Assembly (NCBI RefSeq): GCF_900105175.1 | Contig: NZ_LT629771.1 | Span: 4,606,501 to 4,670,500, forward strand | DNA from: Jiangella sp. DSM 45060 | Lineage (GTDB): Bacteria; Actinomycetota; Actinomycetes; Jiangellales; Jiangellaceae | Direction: 5' to 3' | Length of the DNA: 64,000 nucleotides | Program-made: the position numbers and the translations under genes | Shown here: one piece after another, positions 8,841-16,680 of the stretch | How positions within the stretch are numbered: the stretch's first letter is position 1 | Layout of the letters: every line of letters starts with the position of its first letter | The notes under the pieces: model-generated | What the model was told of the DNA's origin: nothing | Database searches by the model: none | The model's input: only the letters and a program-made list of their open reading frames with translations

Positions 8841-9719
8841 GTGACGATCCGTTCCCGCCCCGACCGCTGCCCCGGGGTGCTGCGGCCGTGGATCGCCGAC
8901 GACGGCGCCCTGGTCCGGCTGCGCCTCGTGGGCGGGGTGCTGCCGACGGACGCGCTGAGATCACTGCTGGTCATCGCGGCCGCACACGCCGACGGGACGG
9001 TGCAGCTGACCACGCGCGGCAACCTCCAGCTGCGCGGCATCGAGCACGCCGGCGGGTGCGTCGCGCCGTCGCTCGTGGACGCGCTGGAGGCCGCCGGGCT
9101 GGTGCCGTCGCGCAGCCACGAGCTCGTGCGCAACGTCATGGTCTCGCCGATGACCGGCCGGCTGGGCGGCCGCGCCGACCTGCGGCGCACGGCCCGCGAG
9201 CTCGACCGCCTGCTCTGCGCCGACCCCGCGTTCTCGGCGCTGGCGGGCCGGTTCCTGTTCGTGCTGGACGACGGGCGTGGCGACGTCGCCGCGCGGCCGC
9301 TCGACCTCGGGCTCGTGGCCGTCGACGCCCACACCGCGCAGATCCGGGCCGGCTCCGGCCACTGGGGGCCGCTGGTGACACTCGACCACGCCGCGGAGGC
9401 GCTGCTCGACCACGCCCGCGCGTTCCTCGCCCGCCGCGGCGAGGGCGGGACGGCGAGCTGGCACGTCGACGAACTGCCCGGGGGCGGGGCGGAGCTGCTG
9501 GAGCATCCGCCCGCCCGGGACCCGCGCACCCACGTCAGCGCGCTGCCGCCGCCGTACGGCATCATGACGCAGGACGACGGCCGTGGCGCCCACCATCTCG
9601 CGGTGCCCGATGGCCTGCTCACCCCCGAGCTCGCCGCGACCGTCCTCGAGCGCGCCGGCGCCGAGGTGATCGTCACGCCGTGGCGCAGCATCGTCGTCCC
9701 CGACCTGGAGATCCCGTGA
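8841..9719 (+). CDS. cobG: CobG-like nitrite/sulfite reductase half-domain protein, lacking the Fe-S segment
   Basis: The position directly ahead of cobH and the sequence (VQLTTRGNLQLRGI, ending TPWRSIVVPDLEIP) indicate a precorrin-3B synthase relative. CobG normally uses a [4Fe-4S] centre bound by cysteines after the second ferredoxin-like half. This 292-residue protein stops right at the end of that half and has only three scattered cysteines (10, about 73 and 125), with no CX5C or CX3C pair. It may be an accessory or altered enzyme, or a C-terminally eroded CobG. The GTG start has no obvious ribosome-binding site. The stop overlaps the cobH GTG. Confidence 0.7.
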   Translation: MTIRSRPDRCPGVLRPWIADDGALVRLRLVGGVLPTDALRSLLVIAAAHADGTVQLTTRGNLQLRGIEHAGGCVAPSLVDALEAAGLVPSRSHELVRNVMVSPMTGRLGGRADLRRTARELDRLLCADPAFSALAGRFLFVLDDGRGDVAARPLDLGLVAVDAHTAQIRAGSGHWGPLVTLDHAAEALLDHARAFLARRGEGGTASWHVDELPGGGAELLEHPPARDPRTHVSALPPPYGIMTQDDGRGAHHLAVPDGLLTPELAATVLERAGAEVIVTPWRSIVVPDLEIP

Positions 9720-10366
9720 GCGCCACCCGACCGACCCGTCGCTTCGACTACGCCGCCGACGGCGCGGCGATCTATGCCGAATCCTTCGCCACGATCCGGG
9801 CCGAGTCCGACCTGTCACGGCTGCCGGCCGACGCCGAGAAGGTCGCCGTCCGCATGGTGCACGCCTGCGGGCAGGTCGACCTGACGGACGACCTCGACGT
9901 CCACCCGCGCCTGGTCGGCGCCGCGCGCGACGCGCTGCGGGCGGGCGCCCCGATCCTGACCGACGCGACGATGGTCGCCGCGGGCGTCACCCGGGCCCGG
10001 CTCCCCAAGGACAACGACGTCCTGTGCCTGCTGCACGACGAGCGGGTGGCGGCCCTGGCGACGGCGTGGTCGACGACCCGTTCCGCGGCGGCGGTGTCGC
10101 TGTGGGCCGACCGGCTCGACGGCGCCGTCGTGGCCTTCGGCAACGCGCCCACGGCCCTGTTCCACCTGCTCGAGATGCTGCTGGACGGTGCGCCGCGGCC
10201 CGCGGCGATCATCGGCCTCCCGGTCGGCTTCGTCGGCGCGGCCGAGTCCAAGCAGGCGCTCGCTTCGTTCGAGCTCGACGTCCCCTTCCTCACGGTGCAC
10301 GGACGCCGCGGCGGGTCGGCGATGGCGGCCTCCGCCCTCAACGCGCTGGCGCAGGAGCAGGAGTGA
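9716..10366 (+). CDS. cobH: Precorrin-8X methylmutase CobH
   Basis: CobH moves the methyl group from C11 to C12 of precorrin-8X to give hydrogenobyrinic acid. The 216-residue protein has the family features: ILTDATMVAAGV, the active-site-region VRMVHACGQVD with its histidine, and the conserved end segment IIGLPVGFVGAAESK. The start GTG at 9716 overlaps the preceding stop as GTGA, and the stop overlaps the cobIJ GTG in the same way. Confidence 0.94.
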   Translation: MSATRPTRRFDYAADGAAIYAESFATIRAESDLSRLPADAEKVAVRMVHACGQVDLTDDLDVHPRLVGAARDALRAGAPILTDATMVAAGVTRARLPKDNDVLCLLHDERVAALATAWSTTRSAAAVSLWADRLDGAVVAFGNAPTALFHLLEMLLDGAPRPAAIIGLPVGFVGAAESKQALASFELDVPFLTVHGRRGGSAMAASALNALAQEQE

Positions 10367-11877
10367 CCGGCCGTCTCTACGGTGTCGGCCTCGGCCCCGG
10401 CGACCCCGAACTGATCACCCGCAAGGCGGCCCGCCTCATCGCCGAGGCCGACGTCGTCGCCTACCACGCCGGTGTCGGCAAGCAGTCCAACGCGCGCCGC
10501 ATCGCCGCCGAGCTCATCCCGGCCGACGCGATCGAGGAAGAGCTGCGCTACCCCGTGACGACGGGGACGACGACGCATCCGGGTGGGTACGCCGGCGCGA
10601 TCGCGGACTTCTACGAGGAGTCGGCGGCACGCCTCGCGGCGCACCTCGAGGCCGGCCGCACCGTCGTCGTCCTCGCGGAGGGCGACCCGCTGTTCTACGG
10701 CTCGTACATGTACATGCACGACCGCCTCTCCGGCCGCTTCGACACCGAGGTCGTCCCCGGCGTCACCTCGGTCGCGGCCGCCACCGCGGCCGTGGCGTCG
10801 CCCCTGGTGCGGCAGACCGACGTCCTGACGATCCTGCCCGGCACGCTGCCCGAGGCCGAGCTCGCGCGCCGGCTCGCCGACACCGACGGCGCGATCATCA
10901 TGAAGCTCGGCCGCACGTTCCCCGCCGTCGTCTCGGCGCTGCGTCAGGCCGGCCGGCTCGACGGCGCGCTCTACGTCGAGCGCGCCTCGATGGCCGAGGA
11001 GCGCCGGCTGCCGGTCGCCGACGTCGACCCGTCCTCGGTTCCGTACTTCTCCCTGATCGTCGTGCCCGGCGACACCGTCCGGTTCCGACGTGCGCCGGCA
11101 GCGCGCATGGCGTCGCCGGCCGGCTCGATCGGCGAGCTCCTGGTCGTCGGCCTCGGCCCCGGCCCAGACCACTGGATCACTCCGGAGGTCACCGACGCGC
11201 TCGCCGGCGTCCGGCACATCGTGGGCTACGCGCCGTACGTCAATCGGGTCCCGCAGCGCGAGGGGCTGACTCGCCACGCGTCGGGCAACACCGTCGAGAT
11301 CGACCGGGCCCGGCTGGCGCTCGACCTCGCGAAGAACGGCGAACGGGTCGCGGTGGTCTCCGGCGGCGACGCCGGGATCTTCGGCATGGCCGCCGCGGTC
11401 TTCGAGGCGGCCGAGGACGAGGCCTACGCCGACGTGCCGATCCGGGTGCTCCCCGGCGTCTCGGCGGTCCAGGCCGTGGCGGCCCGCGCGGGTGCGCCGA
11501 TCGGCGGCGACTTCGCGGTCATGAGCCTGTCCGACCGCCTCAAGCCGTGGGAGCTGATCGAGCGGCGGCTGCGCGCCGTCGCGGCGGCCGACCTGGTGCT
11601 CGCGATCTACAACCCGGCATCGCGGACGCGCACTACCCAGGTCGCGGCGGCGAAGGCCGTCCTGCTCGAGCACCGTGACCCCGACACCCTGGTCGTCGTC
11701 GGCCGCGACGTCGGCCGGGCCGAGGAGTCGCTGACCGTCACGACCCTGGCCAAGCTCGACCCCGACGCGATCGACATGAAGTGCCTGCTGCTGGTCGGCG
11801 CGAGCGGCACTCGGACCACGGCTACGGGTCAGGTCTGGACGCCGCGCTTCACCGAGCGGTCGCGCGCCGGGTCGTAG
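10363..11877 (+). CDS. cobIJ: Fused precorrin-2 C20-methyltransferase / precorrin-3B C17-methyltransferase CobIJ
   Basis: Two tetrapyrrole methylases are joined in one 504-residue chain. Residues 1 to about 245 are CobI (YGVGLGPGDPELITRKA, EGDPLFYGSYMYMHDR). Residues from about 255 onward are CobJ (VVGLGPGPDHWITPEV, VSGGDAGIFGMA, LAIYNPASRTR). CobI makes precorrin-3A; CobJ methylates C17 with ring contraction. The fusion is known from mycobacteria and other actinomycetes. Its 3' end overlaps the convergent cobM by 49 bp. Confidence 0.94.
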   Translation: MTGRLYGVGLGPGDPELITRKAARLIAEADVVAYHAGVGKQSNARRIAAELIPADAIEEELRYPVTTGTTTHPGGYAGAIADFYEESAARLAAHLEAGRTVVVLAEGDPLFYGSYMYMHDRLSGRFDTEVVPGVTSVAAATAAVASPLVRQTDVLTILPGTLPEAELARRLADTDGAIIMKLGRTFPAVVSALRQAGRLDGALYVERASMAEERRLPVADVDPSSVPYFSLIVVPGDTVRFRRAPAARMASPAGSIGELLVVGLGPGPDHWITPEVTDALAGVRHIVGYAPYVNRVPQREGLTRHASGNTVEIDRARLALDLAKNGERVAVVSGGDAGIFGMAAAVFEAAEDEAYADVPIRVLPGVSAVQAVAARAGAPIGGDFAVMSLSDRLKPWELIERRLRAVAAADLVLAIYNPASRTRTTQVAAAKAVLLEHRDPDTLVVVGRDVGRAEESLTVTTLAKLDPDAIDMKCLLLVGASGTRTTATGQVWTPRFTERSRAGS

Positions 11878-12596
11878 AGGAACGACTCCGCACCGCGGAC
11901 GTCCTCGGCCACCGCCGCGCCGACGAGGATCACCGCGGCCTTGCGCAGACCCGCGGCCTCGACCTGGTCCGCGATGTCGTCGAGCGTCCCCCGCAGCACG
12001 ACCTGGGCCGGCTGACTGGCGTTGGCCACGACGGCGACGGGGCAGTCCGGCCCGTACGTCTGCGCGAGCTCGGCTGCGAGCACGCGGGTGCGGGTGATCG
12101 CCAGGTGCAGCACGAGCGACGCGCCGGTCGCGGCGAACCGGTCCAGCCGCTCCCCCGCGGGCATCGCCGTCGACCGCGCCTGAGTACGGGTGAGCACGAC
12201 GGACTGGACGACCTCCGGCACCGTCAGCTCGACTCCGAGCAGGGCCGCCGCCGCGGCGTACGCGGGGACGCCGGGCGTGACGTCCCAGGGCACGCCGCGG
12301 GCGTCGAGGCGCCTGGTCTGCTCGTGCAGCGCCGAGTAGATCGACGGGTCTCCGGAGCAGAGCCGGACCACCTCGAGACCCGCGGCGTGGGCGTCGACGA
12401 TCCGGTCGGTGATCTGGTCGAGGTCGAGATGCTGGGTGTCGACCAGCTGCGCACCGTCAGGGCAATGACCGAGGACCGCCTCGTCGATGTAGGTGCCCGG
12501 GTACAGGCAGACCCGCGCGGCGTTGAGCAGCGCGACGGCGCGCAGTGTCAGCAGGTCGGCCGCGCCGGGGCCGGCTCCGACATAGTGGACGGTCAT
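11829..12596 (-). CDS. cobM: Precorrin-4 C11-methyltransferase CobM
   Basis: A 255-residue SAM-dependent methylase converting precorrin-4 to precorrin-5. The N-terminus VHYVGAGPGAADLLTLRA, then LCSGDPSIYSALHEQ and VTPGVPAYAAAAA, are characteristic of CobM/CbiF. The start ATG (12596) overlaps the cobL stop as ATGA, so cobL and cobM form a two-gene unit. The last 49 bp are antisense to the end of cobIJ. Confidence 0.94.
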   Translation of the reverse strand: MTVHYVGAGPGAADLLTLRAVALLNAARVCLYPGTYIDEAVLGHCPDGAQLVDTQHLDLDQITDRIVDAHAAGLEVVRLCSGDPSIYSALHEQTRRLDARGVPWDVTPGVPAYAAAAALLGVELTVPEVVQSVVLTRTQARSTAMPAGERLDRFAATGASLVLHLAITRTRVLAAELAQTYGPDCPVAVVANASQPAQVVLRGTLDDIADQVEAAGLRKAAVILVGAAVAEDVRGAESFLYDPARDRSVKRGVQT

Positions 12597-13807
12597 GTCT
12601 CCTCCTTCGTCACGGCCCACTGGGTGATGGCGCGCGACGGGGTCCAGCCGGTGAAGGACCCGATCGGGGCGGCGTGTTCGACGTGGATCCGGGTGAGCTC
12701 GCCACCGTGCCGGGCGTACCGCTCGGCCAGGACGGTCTCCGTCTCGAGGGTCACGCCGTGGACCACGAGCCGTCCACCCGGTCGCAGCGCCGCCCAGCAG
12801 GCATCGAGGAGGCCGCCCTCGGTCGCCCCTCCCCCGACGAAGATCGCGTGCGGGCGGTCCAGGCCCTCGAGCGCCGCGGGCGCGCGTCCGGTCACCACCC
12901 GCAGGGCGGGGACGCCCAGCGACGCGGCGTTGCGGGCGATGCGGGCTGCGCGGTCGTCGCGCGACTCGATCGCGACCGCGCGGCAGGCCGAGTGCGCTCG
13001 CATCCACTCGATGGCCACCGCGCCGGAACCCGCACCGACGTCCCACAACAGCTGACGCGGCAGCGGCGCCAGCCTGGCCAGGGCCGACGCGCGCACGTCC
13101 CGCTTGGTGATCTGGCCGTCGTGCTCGAAGGCGTCCTCCGGTAGCCCGGCGGTGAACCCGCGGACCGCGGCGTCGGAGCCGGCCAACTCGACCGCGACGA
13201 CGTTCAGGTCGGGCGCCGCGCGCTCGCCCCACGAGTCCGCGACGCCGTCGACACGCGACTCGGATTCGGAGCCGAGGTCGGCGAGCACGCTCATGCGGCT
13301 GGCGCCGTAGCCGGCCGCCGTCAGCAGCGCGGCGACGACGGCGGGTGTCGAGCCGTCCGACGACAGCACGATCAGCCGCAGGCCGGGCGCGAGCGATCGG
13401 GCGACGACGTGCGGGTCGCGCCCGACCAGCGTGACGACCTCCGTCGACTCCGCCGGCCACCGCAGCCGGGCGCGGGCCAGCGCGACGGACGACAGCGCGG
13501 GAACCACCTCGACCGCTTCGGCGCCGAGCAGCTCCACCAGCGTCGTCGCGATGCCCGAGACGAGCGGGTCACCGGAGGCGAGCGCGACGACGGGCCGTCC
13601 GGCGTACCGTTCCAGCAGCTCCGGCAGGCCGTCGCGCAGCGGCGACGGCCAGGTCTCGCGCCGCTGACCAGGCACGTCCGGGAGCATCTCGAGGTGCCGG
13701 CGGCCGCCGAGGACCACCTCGGCGTCCTCCAGGAGCGCGCGGGCGCCCGACGCGAGACCGGCCCAGCCGTCCGCGCCGATTCCGACCACCGTCACCCGGG
13801 TGCGCAT
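12593..13807 (-). CDS. cobL: Precorrin-6Y C5,15-methyltransferase (decarboxylating) CobL
   Basis: This bifunctional 404-residue enzyme methylates C5 and C15 and decarboxylates the C12 acetate side chain. The N-terminal CbiE-type methylase spans about residues 1-200 (VTVVGIGADGWAGL, ALASGDPLVSGIA). The C-terminal CbiT-type Rossmann methylase starts near residue 215 (LLWDVGAGSGAVAIEW, IFVGGGATEGGL). The ATG at 13807 is preferred over an in-frame ATG 27 bp upstream because it directly precedes the conserved first strand. No riboswitch is seen in its own leader. Confidence 0.93.
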   Translation of the reverse strand: MRTRVTVVGIGADGWAGLASGARALLEDAEVVLGGRRHLEMLPDVPGQRRETWPSPLRDGLPELLERYAGRPVVALASGDPLVSGIATTLVELLGAEAVEVVPALSSVALARARLRWPAESTEVVTLVGRDPHVVARSLAPGLRLIVLSSDGSTPAVVAALLTAAGYGASRMSVLADLGSESESRVDGVADSWGERAAPDLNVVAVELAGSDAAVRGFTAGLPEDAFEHDGQITKRDVRASALARLAPLPRQLLWDVGAGSGAVAIEWMRAHSACRAVAIESRDDRAARIARNAASLGVPALRVVTGRAPAALEGLDRPHAIFVGGGATEGGLLDACWAALRPGGRLVVHGVTLETETVLAERYARHGGELTRIHVEHAAPIGSFTGWTPSRAITQWAVTKEET

Positions 13808-13867
13808 GGGTCGAGACGATATCCGGCGCATCGACCCAAGACGATGGGCGCTATTGTGAGCCGCACA

Positions 13868-13984
13868 CAGACTCGAGGTGCCCCTCGTGGGGAGAATCGG
13901 GAAGCCGGTGAGAATCCGGCACAGGGCCCGCTGCGGTGACCCGGGGAACGCACCCGGGAAGTCCGAAGACCGGCCTCGAGTCTG
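13868..13984 (+). promoter_or_regulatory. Cobalamin riboswitch 2 (chelatase-cobO-cobB-cobA operon)
   Basis: CAGACTCGAGG (13868-13878) and CCTCGAGTCTG (13974-13984) form a perfect 11-bp closing stem P1. Inside it are the conserved B12 elements GGGAAGCCGGTGAGAATCC, GCTGCGGTGA and GTCCGAAGACC in order. It lies 54 bases ahead of the ChlI/ChlD-type gene, so cobalamin should repress the late corrin-ring genes. Confidence 0.93.
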
Positions 13985-13987
13985 ACC

Positions 13988-14009
13988 GGCGGACGCGACC
14001 GTGTCCGCC
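13988..14009 (+). promoter_or_regulatory. Hairpin in the expression platform of riboswitch 2
   Basis: GGCGGAC (13988-13994) pairs with GTCCGCC (14003-14009) over an 8-base loop, starting 3 bases after P1. No T tract follows. It may act as a terminator-like or ribosome-site-sequestering element; the GGGAG before the start codon lies 18 bases further on. Confidence 0.5.
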
Positions 14010-14038
14010 ACCGTTGGCAGACCGAGCGGGAGCCCCAG

Positions 14039-16066
14039 ATGCCACAGCACTATCCGTTCAGCGCCGTCGTCGGCTCCGACGACATGGCGTTGGCCCTCAT
14101 TCTCTCGGCGATCTCGCCGTCCATCGGCGGCGTGCTCGTCCGCGGCGAGAAGGGCACGGCCAAGTCCACCATGGTGCGCGCGCTCGCCTCGGTGCTGCCG
14201 CCCATCGACGTCATCAGCGGCGACCGGTTCTCGACCGATCCGCGCGAGTCGAACCCGCTGTCGCCCGACGGCCCGTTCGAGGCCGGGGCCGACGTCGAGA
14301 CCCGCCCGGTGCGCCTGGTCGAACTGCCCGTCGGCGCCACCGAGGACCGCGTGCTGGGCTCGCTGCACCTGGAGAAGGCGCTCACCGACGGCGTCACCGA
14401 GTACGAACCGGGGCTGCTCGCCCGCGCCCACCGCGGGGTCCTCTACGTCGACGAGGTCAACCTGCTGCACGACCACCTGGTCGACCTGCTGCTCGACGCC
14501 GCGGCGATGGGACGCTCGACGGTGGAGCGCGACGGCGTCTCGGTCGAGCACGCCGCGCGGTTCGTCCTCATCGGCACGATGAACCCCGAAGAGGGTGAGC
14601 TGCGGCCGCAGCTGCTCGACCGCTTCGGGTTGACGGTCGAGGTCGCCGCCCCGCGTGACCCGGCCACCCGCGTCGAGGTCGTGCGCCGGCGCCTGGCGTT
14701 CGAGGCCGACCCCGACGCCTTCGCCGCGCGGCACGCCGACGACGAGGCGCGGCTGACCGATCGCATCCAGGCCGCGCAGAAGCTCGCCGGCCAGGTCGAG
14801 CTCAGCGAGTGGGCGCTGCTCAAGGTCGCCGAGATCTGCGCCGCGTTCGAGGTCGACGGCATGCGCGCCGACATCGTCGCGGCGCGCGCCGCCGCCGCCC
14901 ACGCGGCGTGGCACGGCCGCACCGGCGTGCTGCGCGAGGACATCCGGGCCGCTGCCCGGCTCGCCCTGCCGCACCGGCGGCGCCGCAACCCGTTCGACGC
15001 CCCCGGCATCGACGAGGACCTCCTCGACCAACTCCTGGGTGACGACGCACCGCCCCAGCCGCCGGATCCCGAGCCGGCACCGGACGACGACGACCGGACA
15101 TCGCAGGACCACGACCCGGCCGGGCCGACCGGGCAGAGCTCCGGCCCCGGCGAGCCGGACGCCACCGACGGCGGCGGTCCGCCGGGCCCGTCCGGCCGGC
15201 AGGCCCACGGCGACCACGACCCCGAGCCGCGGGCCGGCGGATCATCGGAGGTCACGGTCGCCGCACCGCAGCAGCCGTACCGACCCAAGCTGTTCACCGT
15301 CGCCGGCATCGGCGCGGGCGAGTCGGGCCGGCGGTCGCGGGCCATCACCGAGGCCGGCCGCCGTGTCGGCGCTGAGCGCCGCACCGGCCGGGGCGGATCG
15401 ATCCACCTCCTGGAGACCATCCGGGCCGCTGCGCCGCACCAGCGGGCCCGCGGCCACCACGGCCCGGGCCTCGCGTTCCGCTCGGGCGACCTGCGGCTCG
15501 CGGTCAGGGAGGGCCGCGAATCCAACCTGATCCTGTTCTGCGTCGACGCGTCGGGCTCGATGGCCGCGCGCAAGCGCATGGAGCAGGTCAAGACCGCGAT
15601 CCTGTCCCTGCTGATGGACGCCTACCAGCGGCGCGACAAGGTCGGGCTGATCACGTTCCGCCAGGACGGCGCCGAGCTCGCGCTCCCGCCGACCGGCTCG
15701 GTCGACATCGCCGCCACGCGGCTCGCCGAGCTGCCCGCCGGCGGCCGCACGCCGCTGGCCGAAGGGCTGCTGCGAGCCGCGGACATCCTGCGGCGCGAAC
15801 GCGTACGCGATCCCCGCCGGCGCCCGCTGCTGGTCGTCGTCACCGACGGACGTGCGACACACGGGCCGGACGCGCTCGGCCGGGCGCACCAGGTCGCCGC
15901 GCACCTCGCGGACACCGGCGTCGCATGCCTGGTCGTCGACTGCGAGACCGGGAGGTTCCGCCTGGACCTGGCCCACGAGCTCGCCACCCACCTGATGGCC
16001 GAGTACGTCGCGCTGGGTGACGTCAGCGCCGCGGACCTCACCGACATCGTGAGGAGGGCTGCCTGA
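14039..16066 (+). CDS. ChlI/ChlD-type fused chelatase ATPase-MIDAS subunit (cobaltochelatase partner of CobN)
   Basis: A 675-residue protein joining an AAA+ motor and a von Willebrand A domain. The motor has Walker A GEKGTAKST (residues 36-44), Walker B GVLYVDEVNLL and an arginine-rich LLDRFGL segment. An acidic, Pro/Gly-rich linker spans about 335-400. The A domain carries the MIDAS motif DASGSM near residue 502. Such fused proteins replace separate CobS and CobT in actinomycetes and drive metal insertion by CobN. It heads the riboswitch-2 operon and its stop overlaps cobO by one base (TGATG). Confidence 0.9.
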   Translation: MPQHYPFSAVVGSDDMALALILSAISPSIGGVLVRGEKGTAKSTMVRALASVLPPIDVISGDRFSTDPRESNPLSPDGPFEAGADVETRPVRLVELPVGATEDRVLGSLHLEKALTDGVTEYEPGLLARAHRGVLYVDEVNLLHDHLVDLLLDAAAMGRSTVERDGVSVEHAARFVLIGTMNPEEGELRPQLLDRFGLTVEVAAPRDPATRVEVVRRRLAFEADPDAFAARHADDEARLTDRIQAAQKLAGQVELSEWALLKVAEICAAFEVDGMRADIVAARAAAAHAAWHGRTGVLREDIRAAARLALPHRRRRNPFDAPGIDEDLLDQLLGDDAPPQPPDPEPAPDDDDRTSQDHDPAGPTGQSSGPGEPDATDGGGPPGPSGRQAHGDHDPEPRAGGSSEVTVAAPQQPYRPKLFTVAGIGAGESGRRSRAITEAGRRVGAERRTGRGGSIHLLETIRAAAPHQRARGHHGPGLAFRSGDLRLAVREGRESNLILFCVDASGSMAARKRMEQVKTAILSLLMDAYQRRDKVGLITFRQDGAELALPPTGSVDIAATRLAELPAGGRTPLAEGLLRAADILRRERVRDPRRRPLLVVVTDGRATHGPDALGRAHQVAAHLADTGVACLVVDCETGRFRLDLAHELATHLMAEYVALGDVSAADLTDIVRRAA

Positions 16067-16680
16067 TGCCCCAGGGCCAGCCGCTCACCGCCCCCGACGA
16101 CGGCCTCACCACCAGGCAGCGCCGCAACCGGCCGCTCGTCATGGTCCACACCGGCAACGGGAAGGGCAAGTCCACGGCCGCCTTCGGCCTCGCGATGCGC
16201 GCGTGGAACCAGGGCTGGAACATCGGCGTCTTCCAGTTCGTCAAGTCGGCCAAGTGGCGCATCGGCGAGCAGACCGTGCTCGAGCGCCTCGGCGAACTGC
16301 ACACCGAGACCGGCGCCGGCGGGCCGGTCGAATGGCACAAGATGGGCTCGGGCTGGTCCTGGTCGCGCAAGAAGGGAACCGACGAGGACCACGCCGCCGA
16401 CGCCGCCGAAGGATGGGCCGAGGTCAAGCGCCGCCTCGCCGCCGAGACCCACGACCTCTACGTCCTCGACGAGTTCACCTATCCGATGACCTGGGGCTGG
16501 GTCGACGTCGACGACGTCGTCGAGACGCTGGCCGGTCGTCCCGGCCGCCAGTACGTCGTCGTCACCGGGCGCAAGGCCGACCCGCGGCTGATCGACATCG
16601 CCGACCTCGTCACCGAGATGCAGCACGTCAAGCACCCGTTCGACAACGGCCAGAAGGGGCAGCGAGGCATCGAATGGTGA
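16066..16680 (+). CDS. cobO: Cob(I)yrinic acid a,c-diamide adenosyltransferase CobO
   Basis: A 204-residue CobA/CobO/BtuR-type enzyme that transfers the adenosyl group of ATP to the reduced cobalt. The P-loop HTGNGKGKSTAAFGLAMR lies at about residues 28-45, followed by VFQFVKSAKWR, and the end carries VTEMQHVKHPFDNGQKGQRG, typical of the family. It begins inside the preceding stop (TGATG) and overlaps cobB. Confidence 0.95.
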   Translation: MPQGQPLTAPDDGLTTRQRRNRPLVMVHTGNGKGKSTAAFGLAMRAWNQGWNIGVFQFVKSAKWRIGEQTVLERLGELHTETGAGGPVEWHKMGSGWSWSRKKGTDEDHAADAAEGWAEVKRRLAAETHDLYVLDEFTYPMTWGWVDVDDVVETLAGRPGRQYVVVTGRKADPRLIDIADLVTEMQHVKHPFDNGQKGQRGIEW

